Shown here: in pieces, positions 1 to 11,226 of the stretch | How positions within the stretch are numbered: position 1 is the first letter of the stretch | Layout: each line of letters begins with the position of its first letter | Assembly: GCA_963854835.1 (NCBI GenBank) | Contig: OY978525.1 | Coordinates: 65,773,407 to 65,837,406 of the forward strand | Direction of reading: 5' to 3' | Source: Megamerina dolium | Lineage: Eukaryota > Arthropoda > Insecta > Diptera > Megamerinidae | Length of the DNA stretch: 64,000 bases | Made by a program: the position numbers and the translations under genes | The notes under the pieces: model-generated | The model's database searches: none | Told to the model about the DNA's origin: nothing | Seen by the model: the letters and a program-made list of their open reading frames with translations, nothing else

Positions 1-29
1 GAGGTGCCAATACAAAACGAGGAAATTTA

Positions 30-914
30 AAGGGTTTCCATTAGGGACATAACAACTTTTTCTATTAATAAAATACAGAAAAACACATATTTGAGATATT
101 GAGTTCAAATTTATTGTGGATATATTGCAAGCATTACGTTTTATGAATGAAATTCGATTTCGGTCATATGACCACCATGAGCCCGTTTACAGCGGTCGAT
201 TCTTTTGACCCAATTTTCCACCACTCTAGCACACATTTCGACCGGAACGTTGGCAATTTCGCGTTGGATGTTGTCTTTTAGCTCATCTAAAGTTGCTGGC
301 TTATTGGTATAGACCAGTGACTTGATAAAGCCCTATAAAAACAAATCCAATAGTGTTAGATCGCATGAACGAGACAGCCATTCGACCGGACCATTTCTCG
401 AGATAAAAGGTTACCGAATTTGCCTTGCAATAAATCGATTGTTACGTGGGCTGTGTACTGTGTGAAGTTCATCCAATTCTGACCACAAATAATCTTCCAA
501 CATAGCACGATAGCGCTCTCCATTGACGGTAACATGACGGTCGTTTTCATCCACGAAAAAATACGGCCCAATCACACCTCCGGCATGAAAACCGCACCAA
601 ACAGTAACATTTTTGCGGGTGCAACGGTACCTCAAGAAGCACTTGCTTATGCATATTTTGCTTATTGACAAAGCCATTGAGCCAGAAATGAGCTTCATCG
701 CTGAAGATGATTTTTCGCTCTTAAAGTTGCGACCACCGACTCAGAATTTCGGTAGTAATTTTTAATAATTTCCAAACGGTGCTGGTACGTGAACTTTACC
801 ATGATGAAAATGTTGACTTTAACTAACGTTTTGACATTGAAAGTTGATTAAAAAAGTTTAAGGGTGCGTTCATATAAAGATACGAAATTGTTATGTCCCT
901 AATGGAAACCCCTT
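30..914 (-). mobile_element. Deleted rosa-like mariner (IS630-Tc1-mariner), inside the gypsy integrase
   Basis: The ends at 30-53 and 891-914 are inverted repeats (core AGGGTTTCCATTAGGGACAT and its complement, one extra C on the right), flanked by TA at 28-29 and 915-916, the mariner target duplication. On the minus strand a transposase starts near 811 (MVKFTYQHRLEIIKNYY) but breaks after about 34 residues. It resumes at the first catalytic motif (IIFSDEAHF, near 705-680) and continues to GGVIGPYFF. The second catalytic block (QQDGA in relatives) is missing, so an internal deletion removed it. The last part (SCDLTLLDLFL) is present with a stop codon. It belongs to a family related to, but distinct from, the four rosa copies described below. 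It cannot encode active transposase. Confidence 0.85.
411..811 (-). pseudogene. Rosa-like mariner transposase remnant
   Basis: The longest open piece (698-411, 95 residues) carries TVWCGFHAGGVIGPYFF and NGERYRAMLEDYLW, segments conserved between the first and second catalytic Asp in rosa-type transposases. The N-terminal helix-turn-helix is cut after about 34 residues and the second Asp block is deleted. The C-terminal block continues in another frame down to about 140. The protein would bind the terminal repeats and cut at TA; this copy is dead. Confidence 0.75.
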
Positions 915-1668
915 TACTTACTTACATTTCAAGATGATTTTTCCAAAGTTTTTATTTGTGTAGCTATACCAGATGCTGAAGCTAGCACGGTAGCACAAGC
1001 GTTTTACAACGAAGTTATTGCGCGATATAACATACCAAATATGTTAGTGACTGATAATGGTACAATTTTCAATTCGAAATTGTTTTCCAATACATGCAAG
1101 ATGCTGGGTGATAAAAAATTACATATATCACCGTACCATCCACAAGCAAATGGTTCTTTAGAAAGGAGCCACAGACCTTTAGCAGAATATCTTAGGAGTT
1201 TTGTTAAAGAAGATGGGTCAAATTGGGACCAATGGTTAGCATCAGTGATGCACGTACACGATAACACCATACATACTTCGACAAAACGTACACCATTCAG
1301 TGTCCTATACGGTTTCAATATCGATATGCCGACAAACCTAAAAACAAAAGATCACCTCTGTACAATACAGATGATGAAAATAAAGTATTAAAATACCAAC
1401 TACAAAGGTCACACGAGTTAGTAAGGGAAATTCAGGAAAAAGCAAAGAAATCAGCTAAAATTCAACACGACAAAGGGATCCACCCTATAATTTTTAAAAT
1501 AGGTGATAAAGTATTACTGAGAAATCAGACTAGGAAAAATAAATTTTGTCCCATCTGGACTGGACCATACGAAGTGGTACATGTGGACAAAATGGTAAAA
1601 AGTGCCATAAAACTTACTAAAACATTTTTATCAATAAATAATAGTAGTTTAACAAAGTAATAGTATTT

Positions 1669-2334
1669 GTGGTAGAAAAAAATAAAAAAAAAAAATAAAA
1701 TTCAGTTAGGATATAAAATACAATAGTGCAAAGTAAGAACTATTAGTTAAGCTTCACACAATAATTTAATAAAACTTTTCCACCCAAACTTAGATTAATA
1801 TTAAATTCGATTATCTAAAACTCTACAATAACATAATACCGAGTATGCACAAAATTACGTCCAAAAAAAAAAAAAAATAAATAAAATTAATATTACGTTG
1901 ACCATATTAAGTAAAATGCATAACAATGCATTAACCTGTACAATAACGTGAGAACGACACTCAAAATAATATCGCATATAGATATAAAAAAAGATATATA
2001 GATATACAAGAATCAATTTTCAAACAAAATGCACATAACACAAGCAAATGCACAACTTGAAAATTTTTGTTTTAGGCATGAAAGTATAAAATTCCTGAAC
2101 ATGATAATTAAAATAATTCCAAAATATAAGAATCTTTATTAAAATAAACAATTTCTAGATGCAAGAAAAATAATAAGAATACATCATGAATCAAATGGAA
2201 ATAAATTTAATCGACTGACAATTATGGGAATAGTATGAGAATTACATTTATTTATTTTTTTATTCTCCTTTCCTTCCCTTTATTACTTCATTTTTGACAA
2301 CAATAAAGTAAAATATTGATATATACAAAAATAC
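1669..2334. other. AT-rich stretch without a recognised gene
   Basis: This lies downstream of the gypsy integrase. It is AT-rich, with A-runs near 1680-1700 and 1863-1880. It may hold the untranslated 3' end or LTR of the gypsy element, but I found no paired LTR to prove it. Confidence 0.4.
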
Positions 2335-2481
2335 TTAACACGTTCGCGGACGCTAAAAATGTCAGGGAGCTGCAAAAATATACAGGCAATTATTTTTGAA
2401 ACTAGTTTTAATATCCGAAATCTGATTAGACATATATTATAATAGTAGTCAGAACATCGTGTTTTAACCGTTATATACAAT

Positions 2482-3432
2482 GAATGTTATAGCATCCACG
2501 ACGATATAGATAATATTTTTCAACCAGAATGACGTGAATGCTATAGCATTCATCCATATAATACATGAGAAAAACAGGTTGATTATAGTTTCATTACACT
2601 TTTTATTTAATAATAGATCTTTATTTGTCTACAAATATAAAAATGAATAAATTAAATCCATAATTTCATAGGATGTATATATGAAAACAAAACTAAATAT
2701 TTCTGTCCATTCTTATGATTAATTGTTTTTAGGATTCCGTATCCGAATTGGAGGTATTGTGATTTTCAGGAGGTAAGTGCCATTGTCGGAAGCACTCTCC
2801 AGGACACAGTGGAGGTTTATTTACACAGTTCTGACATCGGTATGATGTGAATTTAATTATTTTTTGCCTGTAACAATATTTACACTTCAGGAAATATGTT
2901 CGACGTTTGTAATTTAAAGGTGCCGGAATTTTTTCCTGATAGTGTGCATCTTGAAAATGTGTTGGCGGAGTGTATCTAACATGCGTTTGTGAGTTGCAAT
3001 TGTCAAGCAAAAAGTCACGACCATTTGTATTCTGTGATATTTTTAAAAGCGTATTTATTAGGTTGTCTCTAAAATCAAGGAAACTAATATTTGAATCACT
3101 TATTTTCTTATAAATGTAATAAGAATTCCATACAGAAATATCTAATAGATGGAATAGAACCTTCTTGTACCAACGAATAGATTTTTTAGGTGAGGAATAA
3201 TATGATAGTTTACTCAATGTAGCCGGCTTAAGGAAGTTTGTAAATACACGGAGAAAATATAAAATAATATCAAAGTACCTAATAAATCAATTGGTCATTA
3301 TTTTAAAATGTATATTAATTACAAACGCTTAAGATTGCATAAAATTAAATGAATAAACAATGGCTTTAAAATTTGAATGCTATAGCATTCACTTCATTTT
3401 GCATCACTATGAAAATGAATGCTATAGCATTC
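2482..3432. repeat. Subterminal 16-bp palindromes GAATGCTATAGCATTC in the piggyBac element
   Basis: Perfect palindromes lie at 2536-2551, 3375-3390 and 3417-3432, and a copy with two changes at 2482-2497. Two sit at each end. The right-most almost touches the terminal repeat (3434-3447). Subterminal internal repeats are transposase-binding sites in piggyBac elements; that role here is inference. Confidence 0.85.
2729..3217 (-). pseudogene. piggyBac transposase C-terminal fragment
   Basis: The 162-residue frame has the block SIRWYKKVLFHLLDISVWN (about residues 13-31), which matches the conserved end of the piggyBac catalytic core. It then has a cysteine-rich domain (C-x2-C ... C-x2-C ... LCPGECFRQWH, about residues 113-147) of the kind that binds the element's terminal repeats. 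The DDD catalytic residues that lie upstream in the family are absent. The ATG used is internal to the original protein. It cannot transpose by itself but could in principle make a DNA-binding peptide. Confidence 0.85.
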
Positions 3433-3451
3433 ACGTCCGCGAACGTGTTAA

Positions 3452-3999
3452 GATTTCTACTTTTATATTCTACAAGAATATAAGGTCCCTCAAGAATATA
3501 GGTAACCTAAACAAATAGTTGAAGTCGAAATTGGAAAGTACTAGACTGTGGATAAAGCATCAATGTTGTTGAGTGACTGAACGATCAAATTTACATATGA
3601 GTTTTCGACAACAAAAATTAGCATGCGTGGCTGGCTATTCTTTCGTGTGACGATAGAGCAAAAGCAGAGAAAGCAAAGAAAGTAATGATATTACTACAAG
3701 GAGCAACAACAACGTGCTCGTTTTTTTTACATTCTACTTTTCTGTTCCTTTACATCGAATATCAATACGAGCTATTACTTGCTGATATTTCTGATTGCCT
3801 AATACCAAACTTTGGGTGCTTCGATAAAACGATGGCTTTATGCCTTCCTTCTTTGTCAAAATTACTGAAATTTTATCAAATTTAATATTATAAAAATGGT
3901 GAATAATATTGTGAAACACCTCATATGTTATATAGTAAGTGCATATATTTAAAAAATATATGTATTGTGTGAACGGAGTATAAGTACTCCATACGCATG
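3452..3999. other. Intronic stretch without recognised content
   Basis: Only short open frames without family resemblance are present. I see nothing that supports a gene or a repeat boundary. Confidence 0.4.
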
Positions 4000-4001
4000 T
4001 A

Positions 4002-5239
4002 AAGGGTTATCCATTTTGCGGTTTCAAAAGTAAATGTAAATAAAACAAATATAAAATATTTTTTATCATGATATTTCTTTTTTATTATAAAGTTTGAACG
4101 TTGACATTATGTGTGAAATACTACATCATTTAAATTACCACCACGCGAATTGTTGCAAGCATCGATTCTTTTGAGGTAATTTTCTACCACTTTTTTGACA
4201 CATATTGGGCGGTATCTCAGCCATAACGTGACGAATATTGGTTTTTAGGTGCTCAAGAGTTAAAGGTTTATCTGCATAAACACGGTCTTTCGCGTAGCCC
4301 CACAAAAAAAAAGTCAAGCGGTGTCAAATCGCATGATCTTGGTGGCCACTTGATATCGCCACGACGAGAAATAAAGCCATATTCGCTCGAGTTGTGTGGC
4401 ATGTGGCACCGTCTTGTTATCGGTTATCCGGTTATCATATGACCATAACGCTCCGAATTGACGGTGACAGTCGTTCCATCCTCGTTTTCGAAGAAGCAAG
4501 GTCCAATCACACCTCCGGACCAAAGAGCGCACCAAGCAGTGACTTTTTGTGGATGTAGTGGCCTCTCTTCAATTACTTGAGGATTCTCAGAACCCCAAAT
4601 ACGACAATTTTGTTTGTTAACATACCCACCGAGTGAGAAATGTGCTTCGTCGCTGAAGAAAAGTTTGTTCGAAAAATCGCCGTCCACCGCCTGTTGTTCA
4701 AGCACCCATTCGACGTATCTACGACGTTGTGAATGGTCAGCTGGCTTCAGTTGTTGTGTGAGCTGGATTTTATATGGATATAGGTGTAGATCCAAATGCA
4801 ATATACGCCATAATGTGCCGTAAGACAGTCCTAATTCCTGAGAACGACGAGGAATCGACACATTCGGGTCTTCGGCAACACTTTCACTTACAGCAGCGAT
4901 ATTTTCGGTGGTACGAGCGAAACGATGATGCACAGGCCTTACAATATCTGTAACCGATCCAGTCTCTTCATATTTCTTCACAATTTTGCCAATTGCTTGC
5001 GTAGTTGGACGATTATGTAAACCATAATCTCCTCTTAAAGCACGATATGTGGCTGTGGCAGAATCACAATTTTTGTAGTAGGTTTTTACAATTTTAATGC
5101 GTTGTTCAATAGTTAAGCGATCCATTTTCGCAAATGTCAGACTTTGAACTGAAAAAGAAAGAAATTGTTTTAACAACTCAGTTTGACAGATGTCGAATTC
5201 TAGCCCTATACTTTTGAAACCGCGAAATGGATAACCCTT
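4002..5239 (-). mobile_element. rosa-family mariner (DD41D), copy A
   Basis: Terminal inverted repeats of 29 bp lie at 4002-4030 and 5211-5239 (core AAGGGTTATCCATTT), flanked by TA at 4000-4001 and 5240-5241. The 1238-bp element encodes one transposase on the minus strand. Three more copies of the family follow in this window (22553-23858, 29636-30836, 35059-36217), with near-identical DNA by eye. The spacing between the last two catalytic Asp residues, counted in copy C, is 41, which is the signature of the rosa group. Confidence 0.93.
4107..5124 (-). pseudogene. rosa transposase, copy A (broken)
   Basis: Translation starts at the ATG at 5124 (MDRLTIEQRIKIVKTYY), where the copies agree. An N-terminal helix-turn-helix region is followed by the first catalytic motif FFSDEAHFSLGG and by GGVIGPCFF. 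Two lesions are visible: about 50 bp lost just before the second Asp (near 4425, where ITDFFLP is expected), and a 9-A run at 4274-4282 where copy C has 8, shifting the frame at LDFFLW. The C-terminus (4317-4107) is otherwise conserved. The full-length family protein would be about 340 residues. Confidence 0.88.
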
Positions 5240-5746
5240 TACATATTAATACTATGTTATAAAAATTTATTCTAGCTACAAATTTCTTAGAAGATGTCTC
5301 GTTACATTGTTTTAACATATTTAGCATGGTAAATGACGACAAATATTTTTTGTTAAATCTTTTAATTTTTATAATAATATTTTTTCTGTGTGTAGAGTCA
5401 GAATTTTCACTATATATTCCCAAAATAAGATGGTTGAAGGTCATTTAAGTAAGGTACTTCATATCTCGGGTGTATATACATACCTTACTATAATAACATT
5501 GAGCGCAAAATTAGAAAATATACGTACATAGTATGTGCTCTTATATATATACTCATACATTTTAATAAAACATAATTCTTATATTCAAATTGGCTTTCTC
5601 GAAATTTAGTCATCCATAAATTCAATGATTTTCAAATTTTATATTGATTTCCTTGCATTAAACTAAATTTATTTTAATCATTTGTATTTTCGTTTTATAA
5701 TGTCTTTATCAACTTCGTCAATATTATAAACAATGAAATACAATAG

Positions 5747-5891
5747 TATTTAACCAAGGTGACGAAGGACGCTCTTGGTACATTTTGCTTAAAGGTTCAG
5801 TAGATGTCGTGATACATGGAAAGGGTACTGTTGCCACCCTAAAGACTGGCGATGATTTTGGTAAACTTGCTTTGATTAACGACGCACCCAG
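5747..5891 (+). CDS. Epac: Epac exon: first half of cAMP-binding domain
   Basis: Epac is a cAMP-gated exchange factor that loads GTP on Rap1. This 145-bp exon is preceded by an acceptor (TACAATAG at 5739-5746) and ends at CCCAG/GTAAG (5891/5892). It reads [17 protein letters not shown], then VDVVIHGKG, then [13 protein letters not shown], closely matching the high-affinity cyclic-nucleotide-binding domain of EPAC proteins. [12 protein letters not shown] is the phosphate-binding cassette. Lys replaces the Glu used by PKA at the third position, a known EPAC trait. The frame begins with the last two bases of a codon and ends with AG, completed by the next exon to give Arg. Upstream exons are outside the window. 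Confidence 0.93.
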
Positions 5892-6489
5892 GTAAGCCAA
5901 AAAACAAAACACAATGATTAGCTTTTGCATGTTATATCAAAAAAAGAAGATTCCAAGATATGATACCATATGTTGTACCATATGTTGACTCTATGTAGAC
6001 ACGCATCAGAATAAGTTTATAATTCAACTTGGGTAACTTTTTATTTTCAATTCAGATTCTTGTATTTATAGAACGCTTTCTTCAGCTTACTGTGATTTTC
6101 AAAATACTTTAGCTGGAGCGTTTGTCTGCTAAACTGCTTTCAATCAACCTCTAAAAAATAGGCTTATAGATACTGCGACATAAAATTACTTTTAACCGAA
6201 TAAATCTCAACAAATAAAAGTGTCTAACCATCCCGATAAATGAGAGATAATGAAATTTTTTGCCATTTTGATGTTTTCTAAGTACCTTATTGATGTCCTT
6301 GCAGGATACTGCATTGAACCATTACCACATTGCCGCTTTATTCATGGTAATGATCTTGGATTGAAGTCGGGTTAGATGCATGTAGCCTAATTGCACACTC
6401 TGCTTTTCACAGAGATCGACGGCTAGTAGTTAAAAAGCGAATATAGGGCTTTGAAGGGAGTAATCCTCAGGACTGGAGATGGTCTTTGT

Positions 6490-6880
6490 ACTACTAAAAA
6501 AAACACAATTCTTTTCATAGAATCTTCCACATGGCTCGTAAACATATGGAAATGGCTTGTTGAGTAACACCTAACTGTTTTGCGATTGAGTGTCGTCCTC
6601 ATCGCTTGCAAATCATGGTCCTCAACTTTTCTGGGTCTATTTTCACGCTTCTTGTCACTCAAGTCAAAATGGCCTTCTTTGAACCGACGAAACCAGTCTC
6701 TGCAAGTGGTTTCCGATAGCGCACGGTCTCCACAAGCATTCGATGCGACTCAGCAGCAGATTTCTTCAAATTGAATCAAAAAAGCAGAGCTTCCCGCATA
6801 TGCTCTTTTTCTGGCACGAAACTAGACATGATTATACGAGGAAAAATCTATGTTGTTGTTTACTATAATATCCTGTCCAT
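6490..6880 (-). pseudogene. Mariner transposase N-terminal fragment
   Basis: On the minus strand from an ATG at 6829 the reading is MSSFVPEKEHMREALLF, then a stop, then blocks resembling mariner N-termini. These include RMLVETV, SDKKRENRPRKVEDHDLQA and, in another frame, LGVTQQAIS, the second helix-turn-helix of DD34D mariners. At least one stop and two frame changes separate them. The catalytic region is absent and I could not define terminal repeats. Confidence 0.7.
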
Positions 6881-7149
6881 ACAACAATAAATCGATTGAT
6901 AAATTCTTTAAAATAAAATTTACAGTTCAAATTGAATAACTTTAAATAACTTTTATGAAATAATTATGTATCAGTAGAGCTAAACGTCCAACATTCTCGC
7001 TATCTCTTAGAGGGTCGACTATGTGGGCGTGCACTCATTGAATTTCCGACCATTGCAATTTTAGCTAAGCGTTGATTACCCATTCTCTAAAAGTGCTGGC
7101 CCCGTTCCTTCCTCCTTCTCCTGCTCTAGTTGATGATACCTTGGACATC

Positions 7150-9350
7150 ACATCTCATGCGAATATCGTCATTTCGCATCAGGTCCCATCGCGTGAAGTC
7201 CGGTATCGAGCGCAGCGTTTGCATTTCAGTCATAATCATTGCTTGTTCAGTAGTTTTTGTATCAGCTCTCGCCTCAATAGCGTATGTCATGTCTTATAAA
7301 TCCAAACTGTTCCTTTGATGCTGATGTATTTATTCCGTCATATAGTATTATGGCCTTTTTCGTTTGCAAGATGTGTTCAGAGCTGAGGTCTTTTGATGAT
7401 GTTATTTTGGCGCCGGGATAGTTAAATCCATCACCTGTTCTATACTGCTGCCATAGACTGCAAGCTTGCAGCGTACGAGTTGTCTTGATATAGTCAGTGA
7501 TTTTGCTTTTAATGTTGATATTTCCATATTAAATTTGCTCGCGGCTTCTTCAAAAGCTTATAGAAGTCACTGTATATCATCTTCGCTTTTTGCTAATAGC
7601 ACTGCGTCGTCCGCATAGCATATTTTTTTTTATTTATGTGTTTAATTTATATCTTTTGGCTGCGAATTTGACTTTTGCTATTATCTCATTCATGATTAAA
7701 TTGAACATGATAGGGCTCAAACTATCGCCCTGCTGTATCCCTGAGACAACAGGAAGCTTTCCGGACATCTCGTTATTAGTTCGTACGTTGGTTGTGTTAT
7801 CGGTCTTAAGATATTTAACAGCTGATATGATACGGTTATATATATGTTCAACGTCCCGGAGGTAATTGCTTTAGAGCTGCGTGAAAAACTTTTCTCATTC
7901 TCTGACAGATATGTGTGTGAACTTGACATATTCATTTAGCGGTTGCTTTAGGTTCCTCAAGATATTTGAAAGTTTTTTTTTGTGCGCCATACAAATCGTG
8001 TTCCATTTCGGATGATACATGTTCCCAGTGCTGCCGCTTCAGACTACTTATTGCGGCATTTACACGATTTCTTGTCATTTTGTAATCATCATAGGTGATT
8101 TCTCCGCATCTGTATTGCAGCTATGACTTCTTTTTTCTTTCACTAGCACTTTGAAGGCAATTTTTTTTGGAATTAAGCTTTACAGTTCTTTTTCCTAGAA
8201 ATTCATTTGCCGCTCTTAATATGTTGGATTTTAAATTTTGCTACATTTCGTTGACAGAATCTGCTTGAGTTATTTTATTTGCATTTATTTTTCCGTCTAG
8301 CCTTGATTGGTATAGGTATTGTGTCGACATCTGATTGAATGATTCTATATTACATTTTTCTATTGATTTAGTAGTTTCATTGGCAGCTTGGATTTTCAAT
8401 TTTTATTTTTATTTTTATTTCTATTCCTATTTCTATATCTACAGTTCTAAACAGGTTGCTAAGCACAAGATTATGATCGGTACCAATATTAGCAAAACTA
8501 AGTAGTCTTACATCATGTATTATTTGAGGATGAAGGTTACTATTGAATATGATGTAATCTATCGTAGATGTTTGTCCTCTTGTATTTATAAATGCATATG
8601 TGTGCTGCGGCTTATGATCGAAGTATGTGTTATTGATGCGTAAGTTGTTCTAAAGACAAAAGCTTATCAATAACTGCCCATTTTCATTCAGTACTTCTTC
8701 ATTAAAACAATTTTTAATGCCAGCAACTAGCTGATCACCGATTTGTGCATTGAGATCTCCAAGAATTATTATTTCATCTTCCGGGGGCAACGAGCTAAGT
8801 GTTTTTTGGAGCGAACTATAGAACTCAACCTTTCCTTCTTGCGTAGACACTTAAGAAATGAGTTTTTGTTCTTTTGTTAAAGGCCAGAGTAACAAGTAAT
8901 AACTAATAATAAGTAATGAGATGTCTCTATAACTTTGCTTTGATATTTATTATGGACGATTAGACCAACGCCAGAGGAGGCACGTTTTGATTTGTTTTTT
9001 CCAATAGGCTAGACGTAACATGTGTTTTCCGATATATCGGAAATATCCATATCCATTTCCAATATCGTTTAGCTTTTTTCGTTTCCTGTTTATAAACAGT
9101 GTTTTCATTATTTTTATTTTTATCCGAGGATATTGTTGTTCTATGAACATATTTTGATTTTAATTGGATAGATTGCTGGTTTTGTCCAATCTGATTATTT
9201 TTCGACTTCTTACAGGAATCTAGCACGTATGTTGCTTTACGTACCATTTCCTTCATGTTGGCTTCAGACTGAGTTTCCTCCGATGTACTTTGCTTGTTCG
9301 GCAAAATTAAGGTAGAGGTACAGTATAGGTAGTCCAGCGCAGTGGTCACA
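7150..9350 (-). pseudogene. Degraded non-LTR retrotransposon (RTE-like) endonuclease and reverse transcriptase
   Basis: On the minus strand, endonuclease pieces come first. They are IIILGDLNAQIGD (near 8790-8750), a block with FDHKPQHTYAFINTRGQ and STIDYII (about 8610-8540), and TDHNLVLSN (near 8480). Reverse-transcriptase motifs follow: VVSGIQQGDSLSPIMFNLIM (near 7755-7695) and YADDAVLLA (near 7620-7600). Many stops and shifts interrupt it. The order endonuclease then RT without RNase H, and the GDLNAQIG style, fit the RTE clade; clade is inference. It is a different family from the young RTE copies elsewhere in the window. Confidence 0.7.
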
Positions 9351-9499
9351 GTGTCTTTATCACTGAAATCAGATAGGAAAAATAATTTGTGCCACTGCGT
9401 CGCTTATATACACACGACCAAGCATTACGTTTTGCTTACGTTTTGCGTTTTAATCGTGTGTGCCCCATAGTTTGGGGAACTAAGTCTATGCAATGTACT

Positions 9500-9660
9500 A
9501 TACTGGACCCATTGTTTCTGGATTAAAGGGATTTCCTCCGCTTAGGCGAAGGCCAAGGACAGCAAAAGCAGCTTTAGAGTAGTTCAGATTTATCTGGACC
9601 ACTTTGAGCGTCTTCCATCGTTTCTGTTGGTTATGGCACCTTCTGGCGCCTTTTGATTTT
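9500..9660 (-). pseudogene. Possible R1/LOA-type ORF2 N-terminal scrap
   Basis: The minus strand reads KVVQINLNYSKAAFAVLGLRL, similar to the conserved start of the endonuclease domain in R1/LOA-type LINEs (usually QxNLxxSKAA). It is short, with stops on both sides, so confidence is low. Confidence 0.35.
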
Positions 9661-10942
9661 GGTCGTTATATCAACCATTTAGTAATAATGTTTTTCGTTA
9701 TCACCTTTGAGAGATTTACCTGTAAATAACTCCATTTTTGGAAATTAGTTTTCAAAAATTTATTTCATAACTCTAAGCGTAAATATATAAGCATTTTTCC
9801 TCTTGTATTTTTTTCAATTTGTCTAAGATTAGTTAATTCCGGAGAGTATTTCACTCTCTCCCTCTTTCTCTTTTCTCTCTAAGAGAGAGATGCTACCGGG
9901 CTTTTCAGTAATTCTAAAAACCACTTTTCTATATGCGTGGGAAGAGTATTAGCCGAAGTGGATGAAGCTGAATCCAACGTAAATGCAGTTGCATCTAAGA
10001 TGTGTTTGGTGTTTTGATTCATTCCTCCATATAAGAAAACTTTTCCGACGTATCTAGCATAGTGCTTTAATTAATTAATTCAGGTTACCCATAGCAGAGC
10101 CCTGTACTCCGCAAAGTCTACAGTTATTCCCTGAGGTGGACAGATGTCAGGGAAGCTCCGTTCAAATAGAGCCAGTTTAGCAAAATATCCAGTGGGTGCG
10201 GAAACTAATAACGCCCTGGATGACAGGATGGTCACGTACTAACCGTCATTATTAGACATGGACTAATACTATGCTGAATTGCAGATATAATGCGCATATT
10301 CTAACCCTACATGTATACCTGACCTAAAAAAAAAACACTAATTTCAAAAACTACATTAGGCAACACTTATTGTATAATTAATATTTAGCATGAATGAAAA
10401 GAATACTGGTAACACAATGTCAATTTTACAATATATATAGATGAACACCCTTCTTATAGGGAATCAGAATGGAAAACTTCAAAATATAGCACCGCCAAGC
10501 AGCATCATTACTAAAAAAAGACCCCTTCTTTTTCGGTTTACAAGTGCATTCTGTATTTGCTCCTAAGTTTACGAGGTTGCAAACCAGTACGTTGCTGAAA
10601 AGTGCTTTGAACAATCTCGAAGTTTTGAGTTTAAAGAAGTGACGCAATTATTTTTGTCTTAACTAATGCAAAACCTTTCCTAATCTTTTGAAATACGTCA
10701 AATGTTTTATTGAAAAGTTTCTTGAGTTTAATAATAAAAGGAATTATGAATTATGAAGGCTAATCAAATTGTTTTTTCAATTACATAACCCCAAAATAAA
10801 AAAAAGTATGAAGTTCGACGAACCAGAGTAATCATCTTTAAAAAACCTAAAAAAATGTTAGAGTTTAAAATGTAAAATTAGTGTTATGGCTAATCGTGTT
10901 TTGATTAATCTTGTCCGTCTGATATGCTGACTTTTTTTTGAC

Positions 10943-10985
10943 TTTTTTTTTTAACCTAAAAACGGCGTTTTTAGGTTAAAAAAAG
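10943..10985. repeat. AT-rich perfect hairpin
   Basis: TTTTTTAACCTAAAAAC, a 3-base loop GGC, then the exact complement GTTTTTAGGTTAAAAAA. Position is intronic, between Epac exons. It could be the centre of a small foldback element or a mutational palindrome; no coding association. Confidence 0.75.
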
Positions 10986-11226
10986 CAATAAATGCGATCA
11001 TGGATTCGAATTCGGATATGTATTTAAAATCCATATGATGTGACAACTTCGGACCATTGGACAACATACTTTATTTTTATTTTGTGGTTGTTTATGTTCA
11101 ACTGGAATTTAATATTGCTGTACTAACTACCCATCTACTTTATTCTTTATTTCCAAATTTGTTTCCCACTTGGCTTTGCATTCTACCTTTAATATTACTA
11201 TTGCTGCTACCATTATTACTATCCAG

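Larger units (their letters stand above)
1..1668 (+). mobile_element. Ty3/gypsy-type retrotransposon, integrase region (fragment)
   Basis: Integrase inserts retrotransposon DNA into the host genome. Coding sequence enters from the left edge (TKRGNL ends near 29), is interrupted at 30-914 by a mariner, and resumes near 929 with QDDFSK, which holds the first catalytic Asp. The second Asp lies in VTDNGT (about 1044-1061) and the Glu in NGSLERSHR; 35 residues separate the last two, the DD35E spacing of gypsy integrases. After a frame change near 1350 the C-terminal part continues to about 1660, including a WTGPYEV motif typical of the GPY/F module. Everything 5' of integrase is outside the window, and no LTR could be recognised downstream. 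The QANGSLERSHR style resembles the mdg1/412 lineage; that assignment is inference. Confidence 0.8.
2335..3451 (-). mobile_element. piggyBac-type element, internally deleted, with TTAA duplication
   Basis: TTAA at 2335-2338 and 3448-3451 flanks perfect 14-bp inverted repeats, CACGTTCGCGGACG at 2339-2352 and its complement at 3434-3447. TTAA target duplication is the hallmark of the piggyBac superfamily. The 1109-bp body encodes only the C-terminal end of a piggyBac transposase on the minus strand. Subterminal copies of a 16-bp palindrome lie inside both ends. Autonomous relatives are usually 2.4 kb or more, so this is a deletion derivative. Clean ends and duplication suggest it moved by a transposase supplied elsewhere. 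Confidence 0.92.
5892..11226 (+). other. Epac intron (5.3 kb) between the two cAMP-domain exons
   Basis: Donor GTAAG at 5892, acceptor ATCCAG ending 11226. It contains a mariner N-terminal scrap, a degraded RTE-like LINE, a possible R1/LOA scrap and an AT-rich hairpin, described separately. Parts 5892-6470 and 9670-10940 show no recognisable gene or repeat. Confidence 0.85.

Noticed and set aside
11057..11226. Hydrophobic N-terminal extension of the second Epac exon (a membrane segment before RAATIVL)
   Set aside because: It is intron sequence read through; the acceptor at 11226 and the Arg codon phase fit EPAC exactly, and the hydrophobic run comes from the pyrimidine-rich tract before the acceptor.
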